The notes under the pieces are model-generated. The model had not been told where the DNA came from, ran no database searches, and saw only the letters and a program-made list of their open reading frames with translations. A stretch of DNA of 9,121 nt, taken from assembly GCA_002320935.1 (NCBI GenBank), contig DCLG01000084.1, forward strand, positions 262,442-271,562, in the 5' to 3' direction. The translations under genes and the position numbers were made by a program. Every line of letters begins with the position of its first letter. Position 1 is the first letter of the stretch. This DNA comes from Pedobacter sp. UBA1654 (lineage in GTDB: Bacteria; Bacteroidota; Bacteroidia; Sphingobacteriales; Sphingobacteriaceae). This document shows, piece by piece, positions 1 through 6,785 of the stretch.

Positions 1-398
1 AGCCGCAAAGCGTGAAGGTGTCGTTCATTAACCCAGCCCTTCAGCCGGGGTCGCAGCTCGTACAGATTCGTGCGGTGATGCCAAACCCCGCCAATCAATG
101 GCAGCCAGGCTTGCAGGCAAAGGTCTTTGTGGAACAGGTAAGTGCTGGTGCTGCAATGATATTACCTCCGGATGCGCTCATCCACAATGAACATGGTGCA
201 CATGTCTGGCTGGAAACGAAAGCAGGATATTATGAGCCTCGCATCGTTGAAACCGGAACGGAGCGCTCCGACGGAGTAGAGATCAGATCCGGTTTGAAAT
301 CAGGCGATAAGGTGGTCATTTCTGGCGCTTATCTGCTTTATAGCGAGTTTATGCTAAAAAAGGGCAAGGATCCGATGGCCGCAGTTCATAAGAGTTAA
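1..398 (+). CDS. RND efflux periplasmic adaptor (CusB/HlyD-type), C-terminal part
   Basis: This is the 3' end of a membrane-fusion protein that links an inner-membrane RND pump to its outer-membrane channel in the periplasm. The reading frame is open from base 3, so the gene begins outside the window and its first visible Met/Val codons are not starts. About 131 residues are visible. They contain the adaptor beta-barrel signature (a stretch reading QPGSQLVQIRAVMPNP, then QWQPGLQAKVFVE), a second beta-rich membrane-proximal part around ILPPDALIHNEHG, and the closing motif GLKSGDKVVISGAYLL. This order matches the C-terminal half of CusB-like proteins. The next gene, 41 bases on, is a His-rich DUF3347 lipoprotein, which favours copper/silver as substrate. 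That is inferred from context, since the metal-binding N-terminus is not visible. A general HlyD-family adaptor for another substrate remains possible. Confidence 0.85.
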   Translation, partial: PQSVKVSFINPALQPGSQLVQIRAVMPNPANQWQPGLQAKVFVEQVSAGAAMILPPDALIHNEHGAHVWLETKAGYYEPRIVETGTERSDGVEIRSGLKSGDKVVISGAYLLYSEFMLKKGKDPMAAVHKS

Positions 399-439
399 AT
401 TAAATACACAATAACCGTTAAAACAAATCACAAAAAATC

Positions 440-1015
440 ATGAGAAAATTGAATCGTATTGCTTCATTATTATTTGTAACCGTATTTGCTGCGGCTTGCA
501 GCGACAATAACAAACAAGTTGAGCATGGACAACATGCACATGCAGAACATACCACTGCCCCGCAGGCAGGCCATGCTGATGCAACCTCGGCAGGTATCAA
601 GGCGACTTCTTCCATTACGGTAAAGGATCCTAACCTTGATGCAGTCTACCAGCAATATCAACAGCTGACAAAAGCCCTGGTTTCGAGTGATGCCAGTACT
701 GCAAAAACCGCTGCCCTGGCCATCGAAACTGGTGCCCGGAAGATTAAAAATGGTGAATCTATCGCCAAAGCTGCCGCAGGTATCAGTGGTACTGCAGATC
801 TGAAAGCACAGCGTCTTGCCTTTTCAAGTCTAAATGAAGATTTCATTAAGTTATTAAAGGACACAGGACTGGAAAATGGAAACTTGTATGTAGCACATTG
901 TCCAATGGCACTCAATGATCAGGGTGCATCCTGGGTAAGTACATCGAAAGAAATCAGAAATCCATATTTTGGGGATAGCATGCTGACATGTGGTTCAGTT
1001 ACAGAGACGCTGTAA
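440..1015 (+). CDS. DUF3347-domain lipoprotein, probable periplasmic copper-binding protein
   Basis: A 191-residue predicted lipoprotein. The N-terminus has a basic start, a hydrophobic core and a lipobox ending AAAC with Cys20, so the mature protein should be lipid-anchored. A His-rich linker follows, with His at 29, 32, 34, 37 and 45. The rest (about 60-191) resembles DUF3347: a helical region starting near DPNLDAVYQQYQQL and a C-terminal motif HCPMA (153-157), then IRNPYFG (172-178) and CG (184-185). The paired Cys/Met/His residues around 153-156 and Cys184 could bind metal. DUF3347 is known in Bacteroidota next to, or fused with, CusB-type adaptors. The 41-base spacing from the upstream adaptor, with no recognisable promoter between, suggests one operon. 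A role as copper chaperone or sensor lipoprotein is inferred. The start has an A-rich upstream region and no Shine-Dalgarno, as is usual for the phylum. Confidence 0.85.
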   Translation: MRKLNRIASLLFVTVFAAACSDNNKQVEHGQHAHAEHTTAPQAGHADATSAGIKATSSITVKDPNLDAVYQQYQQLTKALVSSDASTAKTAALAIETGARKIKNGESIAKAAAGISGTADLKAQRLAFSSLNEDFIKLLKDTGLENGNLYVAHCPMALNDQGASWVSTSKEIRNPYFGDSMLTCGSVTETL

Positions 1016-1023
1016 CTGAACTG
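991..1023 (+). terminator. Perfect 12-bp hairpin spanning the lipoprotein stop codon
   Basis: GTTCAGTTACAG at 993-1004 is the exact reverse complement of CTGTAACTGAAC at 1010-1021, with a 5-base loop, and two G-U pairs could lengthen the stem. The stop codon TAA (1013-1015) lies in the right arm. No T-tract follows, so intrinsic termination is uncertain. mRNA 3'-end protection is an alternative. Confidence 0.45.
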
Positions 1024-1152
1024 GTAGAAGTTACCCGGTGAAATTTGCGCGCGCGCTCGAATTGGCAGCCTGCTTTTCTATCCCATCCTGAATATAGGTG
1101 TCGGGTTTGCTTTCAAATCGCTAATGATAGGTATAGTTCTGGCTTTTGGCCG

Positions 1153-1160
1153 TAACTTTG
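1153..1160 (+). promoter_or_regulatory. Candidate -7 element (TAACTTTG) upstream of dinB
   Basis: TAACTTTG fits the Bacteroidota primary-sigma -7 consensus TAnnTTTG and predicts a transcript start about 20 bases before the dinB ATG. No convincing TTG -33 element lies at the usual spacing, and no SOS-type palindrome was recognised. The 170-base gap between the lipoprotein and dinB otherwise holds the hairpin at 991-1023 and a ten-base alternating GC run at 1047-1056. Confidence 0.4.
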
Positions 1161-1185
1161 TCTCGCTGCAATAAGTTTGAATAAT

Positions 1186-2274
1186 ATGGCCACGATCCGC
1201 AAAATTATCCACATTGATATGGACGCCTTCTATGCTTCCGTAGAGCAGCGTGACAACCCGGAGCTCCGGGGTAAGCCGCTGGTGGTGGGTGGTTCGCCGC
1301 AGGGCAGGGGCGTAGTGGCCACGGCAAGCTATGAAGCGCGGAAGTATGGCATTCATTCGGCTATGCCTGCCCGCCAGGCGGTACAACTATGTCCCCATGC
1401 GGTGTTTGTGCGACCCAGATTTGATGCCTACAAAGAAGTTTCCAATAGAATCCGTGAGATCTTCCAGCGCTATACCGATCTGATAGAACCGTTATCCCTG
1501 GATGAAGCTTATCTGGACGTTACTGAAGACAAACTTGGCATCGGCTCCGCGCTGGAAATCGCAGAACAGATCAAGAATGCCATCAAAGAAGAACTTCAAC
1601 TTACCGCATCGGCGGGCATTTCCATAAACAAGTTCGTCGCTAAAATTGCCTCTGATATCAACAAACCTGATGGGCTCAAATTTATCGGGCCCTCATCTAT
1701 TGAAGCTTTTATGGAAAAACTTCCGGTTGAAAAGTTCCATGGAGTAGGTAAGGTAACGGCGGAAAAGATGAAACAGATGGGCCTGCATACCGGTGCTGAT
1801 CTCAAGAAATTGTCTGAGGAGACGCTGGTTTACCGGTTTGGGAAAACAGGGCACTTCTACTATAACATTGTGCGTGGTATCGACAACCGCCCTGTACAAC
1901 CGCATCGGGAGACCAAGTCCCTGGCTGCTGAAGATACCTTCTCCTATGATCTGACCGAGATTGAAGACATGGAGCTCAAGCTGGAAGAAATTGCTGAAAT
2001 CGTTTATGAACGCTTGAAGAAAAAGAATCTTATAGGCAGAACCATCACCCTGAAGATCAAATACAGCGACTTTAAACAGATCACGCGGAACAGGTCATTT
2101 GCCCATCCTGTAGGTGATTTAAAGACTATTGTGGATACCGCAAAAAGCTTATTGATGAGTACCGAACCTGTTGGTCACAAGATTCGTCTATTCGGCATTT
2201 CACTTTCTAACTTCGGCGAAGCGCAGCCCAAACAAAAAGTCAGCAAATACACCGGGCAGCTAAGTTTATTTTAG
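1186..2274 (+). CDS. dinB: DNA polymerase IV (Y-family translesion polymerase)
   Basis: A 362-residue Y-family polymerase that copies past damaged template bases and is error-prone on undamaged DNA. Visible catalytic features are the motif HIDMDAFYASVE near the N-terminus (metal ligand Asp11, predicted steric-gate Tyr16) and SLDEAYLD (Asp106 and Glu107). A thumb with helix-hairpin-helix character follows around KFHGVGKVTAEKMKQMG, then the little-finger domain, and the protein ends exactly in QLSLF, a beta-sliding-clamp binding peptide. All key residues are present and the length is normal for DinB. The start is placed at the ATG at 1186 because the family begins just before RKIIHIDMD. An in-frame TTG at 1177 would only add three residues. 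The gene is GC-richer than the ribosomal genes beside it, which fits low expression. It appears to be monocistronic. Confidence 0.96.
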   Translation: MATIRKIIHIDMDAFYASVEQRDNPELRGKPLVVGGSPQGRGVVATASYEARKYGIHSAMPARQAVQLCPHAVFVRPRFDAYKEVSNRIREIFQRYTDLIEPLSLDEAYLDVTEDKLGIGSALEIAEQIKNAIKEELQLTASAGISINKFVAKIASDINKPDGLKFIGPSSIEAFMEKLPVEKFHGVGKVTAEKMKQMGLHTGADLKKLSEETLVYRFGKTGHFYYNIVRGIDNRPVQPHRETKSLAAEDTFSYDLTEIEDMELKLEEIAEIVYERLKKKNLIGRTITLKIKYSDFKQITRNRSFAHPVGDLKTIVDTAKSLLMSTEPVGHKIRLFGISLSNFGEAQPKQKVSKYTGQLSLF

Positions 2275-2309
2275 CTGGACCTGGCACCGTCCGGGCTTCG
2301 GATAGAACA

Positions 2310-2397
2310 CAGATCAAACGCACATCAAATCCACATCGAACGCACATCGGCCACACCAAACCTGTGTGTTTGAGTTGCGTTCGGTCTCTGTTTGATC
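2310..2397. repeat. Phased 11-bp repeat block, direct then inverted
   Basis: Four direct 11-bp units occupy 2310-2353: CAGATCAAACG, CACATCAAATC, CACATCGAACG and CACATCGGCCA. After one 11-bp spacer (2354-2364), three related units lie in inverted orientation in the same register at 2365-2375, 2376-2386 and 2387-2397. Read on the minus strand these are ACTCAAACACA, GACCGAACGCA and GATCAAACAGA. The exact arm pairs GATCAAAC/GTTTGATC (2312-2319 with 2390-2397) and CGAACGCA/TGCGTTCG (2337-2344 with 2376-2383) allow a large imperfect hairpin in which one repeat unit bulges out. A degenerate further unit (2299-2309) may precede the block. The function is unknown. It could be a binding array, a dispersed intergenic repeat or part of the dinB 3' end. 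Confidence 0.75.
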
Positions 2398-2418
2398 ATG
2401 CTTAGATCACTGTTTTTT
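2393..2418 (+). terminator. Weak candidate terminator after dinB
   Basis: TGATC (2393-2397) can pair with GATCA (2405-2409) over a 7-base loop, and a run of six T follows at 2413-2418. The 5-bp stem is short, so this alone would be a poor terminator. It overlaps the right edge of the repeat block, whose larger hairpin could help. Confidence 0.3.
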
Positions 2419-2467
2419 ACAAGGCAATATTGATTTTGTTTTTGAGGTTAAGTCCTTGCATTTCAGA

Positions 2468-2480
2468 ACTACTGAGTAGT
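2468..2480. promoter_or_regulatory. Perfect 13-bp palindrome ACTACTGAGTAGT upstream of the str promoter
   Basis: Two 6-bp arms are perfectly inverted around a central G, ending 34 bases before the -33 element of the rpsL promoter. The size and position suit a dimeric activator or regulator site, but no known operator was recognised and a single short palindrome can arise by chance. Confidence 0.35.
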
Positions 2481-2514
2481 GATGTCATGGCGACAATAAA
2501 TTTAAGTTAACCCC

Positions 2515-2545
2515 TTGATTTATAAAATGTATTCTGTTACCTTTG
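2515..2545 (+). promoter_or_regulatory. Promoter of the rpsL-rpsG-fusA-rpsJ operon
   Basis: TTG at 2515-2517 and TACCTTTG at 2538-2545 are separated by 20 bases, matching the Bacteroidota promoter pattern TTG plus TAnnTTTG. Transcription should start near 2550, giving a leader of roughly 50 bases that is A-rich just before the rpsL ATG and has no Shine-Dalgarno. Confidence 0.8.
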
Positions 2546-2600
2546 CAGTCCCTTTATTAGGGGTAAAGTTTTTAAAACATTTAATAGAAAACAAAAAACA

Positions 2601-3014
2601 ATGCCAACCATTCAACAATTAGTTAGAAAAGGTAGAGTAGCACTGGAGTTCAAGAGTAAGTCTCCAGCGTTGGACAGCTGTCCACAGCGAAGAGGTGTAT
2701 GTACACGTGTATATACCACTACCCCTAAAAAACCAAACTCAGCAATGCGTAAAGTTGCCCGTGTACGCTTAACCAACGGAAAAGAGGTTAACGCCTATAT
2801 CCCTGGAGAAGGTCACAACTTACAGGAGCACTCCATTGTATTGATCCGTGGTGGTCGTGTTAAAGATTTACCAGGTGTACGTTACCACATCATCCGTGGT
2901 GCATTAGATACATCAGGTGTAGCTGGTCGTAACCAACGTCGTTCGAAATATGGTACTAAGCGTCCTAAACCAGGACAAGTAGCTGCGGCGCCAACAAAAG
3001 GTAAAAAGAAATAA
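2601..3014 (+). CDS. rpsL: 30S ribosomal protein S12 (uS12)
   Basis: This 137-residue protein sits at the decoding centre of the small subunit and helps check codon-anticodon pairing. The signature [18 protein letters not shown] (about 40-57) and the second conserved loop [13 protein letters not shown] (84-96) are intact. Lys43, Lys44 and Lys88, the positions where substitutions give streptomycin resistance in other bacteria, are all the wild-type lysine, so this copy predicts a sensitive ribosome. Asp89 corresponds to the residue that is beta-methylthiolated in E. coli. The C-terminal tail is Lys-rich. It is the first gene of the str operon, with an A-rich leader and no Shine-Dalgarno. The stop is 16 bases before rpsG. 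Confidence 0.99.
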   Translation: MPTIQQLVRKGRVALEFKSKSPALDSCPQRRGVCTRVYTTTPKKPNSAMRKVARVRLTNGKEVNAYIPGEGHNLQEHSIVLIRGGRVKDLPGVRYHIIRGALDTSGVAGRNQRRSKYGTKRPKPGQVAAAPTKGKKK

Positions 3015-3016
3015 TT

Positions 3017-3022
3017 AGGAGG
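3017..3022 (+). promoter_or_regulatory. Strong Shine-Dalgarno (AGGAGG) for rpsG
   Basis: AGGAGG lies 8 bases before the rpsG ATG, inside the 16-base gap after rpsL. This is an ideal Shine-Dalgarno at ideal spacing. None of the other genes fully in view has a comparable site, and the phylum is known to use such sites rarely. Confidence 0.85.
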
Positions 3023-3030
3023 AAAGAAAA

Positions 3031-3498
3031 ATGAGAAAGTCAAAACCAAAAAAGAGAATTATCCTTCCTGATCCGAAATTTAACGATGTTATGGTGACCA
3101 GGTTTGTAAATAATATGATGTACGATGGAAAGAAATCCATCGCTTATGATATTTTTTATAACGCAGTAGAACTTGCAGAAAAAAGAGCAGGTGAGAACGG
3201 TCTAGAAGTATGGAAGCGTGCTTTAACCAACGTAATGCCTGCAGTAGAGGTTAAGTCACGCCGTGTAGGTGGTGCTAACTTCCAGGTTCCAACTGAGGTT
3301 AGACCTGACCGCAAAATTGCTTTAGGTATGAAATGGTTAATTTCTTACGCACGTAAACGCGGTGAGAAAACCATGAAAGAAAAATTAGCAGGTGAGATCG
3401 TTTCAGCAGCTAAAGGTGAAGGTGCCGCAGTTAAGAAAAAAGAAGATACGCATAAAATGGCTGAGGCTAACAAAGCGTTCTCTCACTTCCGTTTCTAA
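3031..3498 (+). CDS. rpsG: 30S ribosomal protein S7 (uS7)
   Basis: A 155-residue primary-binding protein that nucleates folding of the 16S rRNA 3' domain and lines the E site. Conserved stretches are [20 protein letters not shown] near residues 24-43, the central [19 protein letters not shown], the helix [22 protein letters not shown] and the C-terminal [15 protein letters not shown]. The length is normal. It is the second str-operon gene, between rpsL (16-base gap) and fusA (18-base gap). In E. coli S7 represses its own operon by binding the longer rpsL-rpsG gap. The gap here is too short to hold that structure, so any autoregulation must use another site. Confidence 0.99.
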   Translation: MRKSKPKKRIILPDPKFNDVMVTRFVNNMMYDGKKSIAYDIFYNAVELAEKRAGENGLEVWKRALTNVMPAVEVKSRRVGGANFQVPTEVRPDRKIALGMKWLISYARKRGEKTMKEKLAGEIVSAAKGEGAAVKKKEDTHKMAEANKAFSHFRF

Positions 3499-3516
3499 TA
3501 TTAGATTCATAATATA

Positions 3517-5631
3517 ATGTCAAGAGATTTAAAATACACAAGAAATATTGGTATTGCAGCTCACATTGATGCGGGTAAAACCACAACAACGGAGCGTATC
3601 CTTTATTATGCTGGGGTAAACCACAAAATTGGTGAGGTACACGAAGGTGCATCTACCATGGACTGGATGGTACAAGAAGCGGAACGTGGGATAACAATCA
3701 CATCTGCTGCAACTACTGTATTCCGGCCTTACAGAGGAAACAAATATCAGGTAAACGTTATCGATACTCCGGGACACGTGGATTTTACCGTAGAGGTAAA
3801 CCGTTCACTTCGTGTACTAGACGGATTAGTGTTTTTGTTCTCAGCTGTTGATGGTGTTGAGCCTCAATCTGAGACCAACTGGCGTTTAGCGAACAACTAT
3901 GCAGTTCCACGTATCGGTTTCGTTAACAAAATGGACCGTTCTGGTGCTGACTTCTTAAAAGTTGTTAAGCAGGTTAAAGATATGTTGGGTAGCCACGCTG
4001 TGCCTTTGCAATTGCCAATCGGCGCTGAGGATAGCTTCAAAGGTGTTGTTGATTTGATCAACAACCGTGGTATCATCTGGAATGAGCATGATAAAGGTAT
4101 GACCTTTACTGAAGTGCCAATTCCTGACGATATGGTTGATGAGGTTGCACAATGGAGAGAGAATTTATTAGAAGCGGTTGCTGATTATGATGAGTCATTA
4201 ATGGAGAAATTCTTTGATGATCCTAACTCAATCACTGAGCGTGAAATTCTTGATGCTTTACGTGCTGCTACTTTAGATGCTAAAATCGTTCCTATGGTTT
4301 GTGGTTCATCTTTCAAAAACAAAGGTGTTCAGACCATGTTGGATCTGGTAATGGAATTATTGCCATCGCCAATGGATGTTGAAGGTATTCAGGGTACTAA
4401 CCCAAATACTGGTGAAGAGGTTACTCGTCAACCAGACATCAAAGAACCCTTTGCTGCATTAGCATTTAAAATTGCGACTGACCCATTCGTAGGTCGTCTA
4501 TGTTTTATCCGCGTTTACTCAGGTAACTTAGAAGCAGGTTCATACGTTTACAACGCACGTTCTGAAAACAAAGAGCGTATCTCACGTATCTTCCAGATGC
4601 ACGCAAACAAGCAAAACCCAATCCCTAACGTAGGTGCTGGTGATATTGCTGCGGTTGTAGGTTTTAAAGACATCAAAACTGGTGATACCCTTTGTGATGA
4701 GAAAAACCCAATCATTCTGGAGTCTATGGACTTCCCTGAGCCGGTAATCGGTTTGGCGATTGAGCCTAAAACTCAGGCTGACGTTGATAAACTTGGTATG
4801 GGATTAGCTAAATTGGCTGAAGAAGATCCTACCTTCCGTGTACAAACTGACGAGGAAACTGGTCAAACTGTAATCTCAGGTATGGGTGAGCTTCACTTAG
4901 ATATCCTTATCGACCGTTTAAGACGTGAGTTTAAAGTAGAGGTTAACCAAGGTGCGCCACAAGTTGCTTACAAAGAGGCAATTACTGGTTCTACTCAACA
5001 CCGTGAAACTTATAAGAAACAAACTGGTGGTCGTGGTAAATTCGCGGATATCCAGGTTGTTATTTCTCCAATCGATCCTGATTTCGAAAAAGGTGGTTTA
5101 CAATTCGTAAACGAGATTGTAGGTGGTTCTATTCCTCGTGAATTTATCCCTTCAGTTGAAAAAGGATTTGCTGCAGCCATGTCAAATGGTGTTATCGCAG
5201 GTTATCCACTTCCTGACATGAAAGTTCGTTTGATCGATGGTTCATTCCACGCAGTCGATTCAGATGCTTTATCTTTCGAAATTGCAGCTCGTTCTGCATT
5301 CCGTGAGGCATTGCCTAAGTGTAAGCCTGTGTTGATGGAGCCTATCATGAAAATTGAAGTATTAACTCCGGAAGAAAACATGGGTGATGTAATGGGTGAC
5401 TTAAACCGTCGTCGTGGCCAGCTGCAAGGTATGGACACTCGTAATGGTTCACAAGTTATTAAAGCCCTTGTACCACTTTCTGAGATGTTCGGTTATGTAA
5501 CGCAGTTACGTACCATCACTTCAGGTCGTGCAACGTCTACTATGGAGTTTGATCACTACGAACCAGCTCCAAGAAACGTTCAAGAGGAAGTAATTGCTAA
5601 ATCAAAAGGCAAGGTTAAGTCTATCGACTAA
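3517..5631 (+). CDS. fusA: Elongation factor G
   Basis: A 704-residue translational GTPase that drives tRNA-mRNA translocation and, with RRF, ribosome recycling. All G-domain motifs are visible: P-loop AHIDAGKT (15-22), switch I RGIT (58-61), DTPGH (83-87), NKMD (137-140) and the G5 region GSSFKNKG (263-270). Domain II starts near 310. Domain III contains GMGELHLD (455-462). Domain IV (about 485-605) includes the long conserved [16 protein letters not shown], and domain V closes the protein. Length and motifs are typical of a full-function EF-G. The start lies 18 bases after rpsG and has no Shine-Dalgarno. In many other bacteria tuf follows, but here rpsJ does. Confidence 0.99.
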   Translation: MSRDLKYTRNIGIAAHIDAGKTTTTERILYYAGVNHKIGEVHEGASTMDWMVQEAERGITITSAATTVFRPYRGNKYQVNVIDTPGHVDFTVEVNRSLRVLDGLVFLFSAVDGVEPQSETNWRLANNYAVPRIGFVNKMDRSGADFLKVVKQVKDMLGSHAVPLQLPIGAEDSFKGVVDLINNRGIIWNEHDKGMTFTEVPIPDDMVDEVAQWRENLLEAVADYDESLMEKFFDDPNSITEREILDALRAATLDAKIVPMVCGSSFKNKGVQTMLDLVMELLPSPMDVEGIQGTNPNTGEEVTRQPDIKEPFAALAFKIATDPFVGRLCFIRVYSGNLEAGSYVYNARSENKERISRIFQMHANKQNPIPNVGAGDIAAVVGFKDIKTGDTLCDEKNPIILESMDFPEPVIGLAIEPKTQADVDKLGMGLAKLAEEDPTFRVQTDEETGQTVISGMGELHLDILIDRLRREFKVEVNQGAPQVAYKEAITGSTQHRETYKKQTGGRGKFADIQVVISPIDPDFEKGGLQFVNEIVGGSIPREFIPSVEKGFAAAMSNGVIAGYPLPDMKVRLIDGSFHAVDSDALSFEIAARSAFREALPKCKPVLMEPIMKIEVLTPEENMGDVMGDLNRRRGQLQGMDTRNGSQVIKALVPLSEMFGYVTQLRTITSGRATSTMEFDHYEPAPRNVQEEVIAKSKGKVKSID

Positions 5632-5643
5632 TAAAAAAAATCC

Positions 5644-5675
5644 GGCCGTTGTTATTAATAGCTCTAACAACGGCC
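5644..5675. terminator. 11-bp hairpin between fusA and rpsJ
   Basis: GGCCGTTGTTA (5644-5654) pairs perfectly with TAACAACGGCC (5665-5675) around a 10-base loop, filling most of the 59-base fusA-rpsJ gap. On the + strand it is followed by TTAATTAAAC, not a true T-tract, so at most it would be a leaky attenuator or mRNA processing site. A run of eight A (5633-5640) just upstream means that, read leftwards, the same hairpin is followed by eight U after three bases. It therefore looks more like an intrinsic terminator for antisense transcription. Confidence 0.55.
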
Positions 5676-5690
5676 TTAATTAAACATATC

Positions 5691-5996
5691 ATGAGCCAAA
5701 GAATCAGAATTAAATTGAAATCTTACGATTACAATTTGGTAGATAAATCTGCTGAAAAAATCGTTAAGACTGTAAAGCCAACAGGTGCAGTAGTTAGTGG
5801 TCCAATTCCATTGCCTACAGAAAAGAAAATCTTTACTGTTTTGCGTTCACCACACGTGAACAAAAAAGCAAGAGAGCAATTCCAATTGTGCGCTTACAAA
5901 CGTTTGTTAGATATTTATAGCTCCAACTCAAAAACAGTTGATGCTTTAATGAAACTTGAATTGCCTAGCGGTGTTGAGGTTGAAATCAAAGTTTAA
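5691..5996 (+). CDS. rpsJ: 30S ribosomal protein S10 (uS10, NusE)
   Basis: A 101-residue protein of the 30S head that also acts as the antitermination factor NusE, which pairs with NusB and contacts NusG. It starts [14 protein letters not shown], has the extended-loop motif [11 protein letters not shown] (36-46) and the loop tip [13 protein letters not shown] (52-64), all typical. The ATG at 5691 is chosen because S10 proteins begin this way. Extending upstream through in-frame codons would run through the hairpin and give an unnatural leader. It is last in this transcript: a strong terminator follows 20 bases after the stop, so it is cut off from rplC, which usually follows it. Confidence 0.98.
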   Translation: MSQRIRIKLKSYDYNLVDKSAEKIVKTVKPTGAVVSGPIPLPTEKKIFTVLRSPHVNKKAREQFQLCAYKRLLDIYSSNSKTVDALMKLELPSGVEVEIKV

Positions 5997-6016
5997 TTGA
6001 TATAGATACTTAATAA

Positions 6017-6056
6017 CATAAAAAAGGTCCCGGCATTTGCCGGGACCTTTTTTATG
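6017..6056. terminator. Bidirectional intrinsic terminator, perfect 18-bp stem
   Basis: The arms 6017-6034 and 6039-6056 are exactly complementary around a 4-base loop (ATTT). The GC core GGTCCCGGC/GCCGGGACC is flanked by six A on one side and six T on the other, so it works as an intrinsic terminator on both strands. It sits between the convergent rpsJ and the leftward gene ending at 6089 and should stop both transcripts. Confidence 0.95.
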
Positions 6057-6088
6057 TTTGAGCTATTAAGCCCGGATATACAATCCGC

Positions 6089-6709
6089 TTAATAGCCTCT
6101 GCTCTTGTAATCGTCAAGTTTGTTGCGCTCGTCCTGTAACTCACGGGCAAGCTTCTTTTCTTTCTCATTTGCCTTGACCTTGTAGCTCTGGTATTCGGCT
6201 GCAATCTCTTCATAAAGGCTGCTTCTGTATTTGGCCTCATGCAGGAGCTTCGCCGAGCGGATGATGATGATGATCAGGGCCAGGGCAAGAATCAGAATAA
6301 TGGTCCACACCATGGTATTATAACTTCCTTTTGAAAAGGAAATGCCCATGAAGGTGATTTCGTCTAACTTCTGGTTTGTGGTGTTCAATGCAGTTTCCTT
6401 TTCAGTAAGCTGAACTTTCAGGTCGGCAATTGTTTTTTGCTGTTCTGTAATCTGCTTTTTAAACGTTGTAAGCTGACGGCGTTCTGTACGCAGGGAATCA
6501 TTGACATTTTTCCAGAAAGCGCTAATCCGGACCGGGTTGACCACCTTAAAACCGTTCAGGTTTTTACTTTTTGAAAGTAAACTCTGGTACTGTCCGCGAA
6601 GGCTTGGGTCTGTGTTCACACTGTCTTTTGCAGTCTGCTGTGCGGCAGCGTGGTTGGTGTTTAAGGCAAAAAACAAAACGGCGGTAAATAGGTGTATAAA
6701 TTTTCTCAT
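6089..6709 (-). CDS. Exported single-span membrane protein with coiled coils, unknown function
   Basis: A 206-residue protein. It has a signal peptide (about 1-24, possible cleavage after AAAQ or HAAA), a periplasmic segment with a heptad-like helix rich in Lys, Glu and Gln (about 72-116), a conserved-looking MGISFSKGSYNTMVW (121-135) leading into a very hydrophobic membrane span (about 133-150), and a charged cytoplasmic coiled coil (about 155-204). It resembles a Bacteroidota family often labelled tRNA (guanine-N1)-methyltransferase in databases. I see no SPOUT methyltransferase fold, and the topology rules that role out, so the label looks like an error. It is transcribed leftwards towards the shared terminator and diverges from the transporter gene at 6786. 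No strong promoter was found, only a one-mismatch -7 box TAGATTAG on the minus strand at 6731-6724. Confidence 0.85.
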   Translation of the reverse strand: MRKFIHLFTAVLFFALNTNHAAAQQTAKDSVNTDPSLRGQYQSLLSKSKNLNGFKVVNPVRISAFWKNVNDSLRTERRQLTTFKKQITEQQKTIADLKVQLTEKETALNTTNQKLDEITFMGISFSKGSYNTMVWTIILILALALIIIIIRSAKLLHEAKYRSSLYEEIAAEYQSYKVKANEKEKKLARELQDERNKLDDYKSRGY

Positions 6710-6751
6710 AGAGTCTGGCTATTCTAATCTAACATTAATATTTTAATTTTA

Positions 6752-6780
6752 TTGTGTTTAGGGCTCAGATGTTATCTTTG
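6752..6780 (+). promoter_or_regulatory. Promoter of the TSUP-DUF1634 pair
   Basis: TTG (6752-6754) and TATCTTTG (6773-6780) are separated by 18 bases, matching the Bacteroidota promoter pattern. The -7 box ends only 5 bases before the ATG at 6786, so transcription should start at or next to the start codon. The resulting mRNA would be leaderless or nearly so. Confidence 0.7.
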
Positions 6781-6785
6781 CGCCA

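Larger units (their letters stand above)
2275..2600. other. Gene-free dinB-rpsL intergenic region
   Basis: I see no credible coding sequence in these 326 bases. From left to right they hold the dinB 3' flank, the 11-bp repeat block (2310-2397), a weak hairpin followed by six T (2393-2418), a 13-bp palindrome (2468-2480), the str promoter (2515-2545) and the short rpsL leader. The leader contains CCCT/AGGG arms (2550-2553 and 2559-2562) that could form a small stem just after the predicted transcript start. Confidence 0.8.

Noticed and set aside
1047..1056. Ten-base alternating GC run (possible Z-DNA)
   Set aside because: It is too short and isolated to claim a structural role.
1028..1174. 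Open hydrophobic reading on the + strand between the lipoprotein and dinB
   Set aside because: It reads as a membrane-like peptide, but it has no start until 1124, is under 50 codons, overlaps the dinB promoter region and is not long enough to exclude chance. A decayed gene remnant cannot be shown.
1177..1185. TTG at 1177 as the dinB start
   Set aside because: It only adds three residues before the ATG at 1186, and family proteins begin right at the ATG-proximal RKIIHIDMD.
1078..1386. Minus-strand reading frame overlapping the start of dinB
   Set aside because: It is antisense to the conserved catalytic N-terminus of dinB and has no recognisable domain, so it is a shadow frame.
2310..2397. 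CRISPR array interpretation of the 11-bp repeats
   Set aside because: The units are far too short, have no spacers between them, are partly inverted and lie near no cas gene.
5649..5690. Longer rpsJ with an upstream start
   Set aside because: The extension would translate the intergenic hairpin and does not resemble any S10 N-terminus.
5632..5690. A missing tuf gene after fusA taken as a deletion
   Set aside because: Bacteroidota normally carry tuf elsewhere, so fusA followed by rpsJ is ordinary for the phylum.
6501..6746. Rightward frame opposite the coiled-coil membrane protein
   Set aside because: The leftward frame has a signal peptide, a membrane span and coiled coils in a coherent order. 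The rightward one has no such features.
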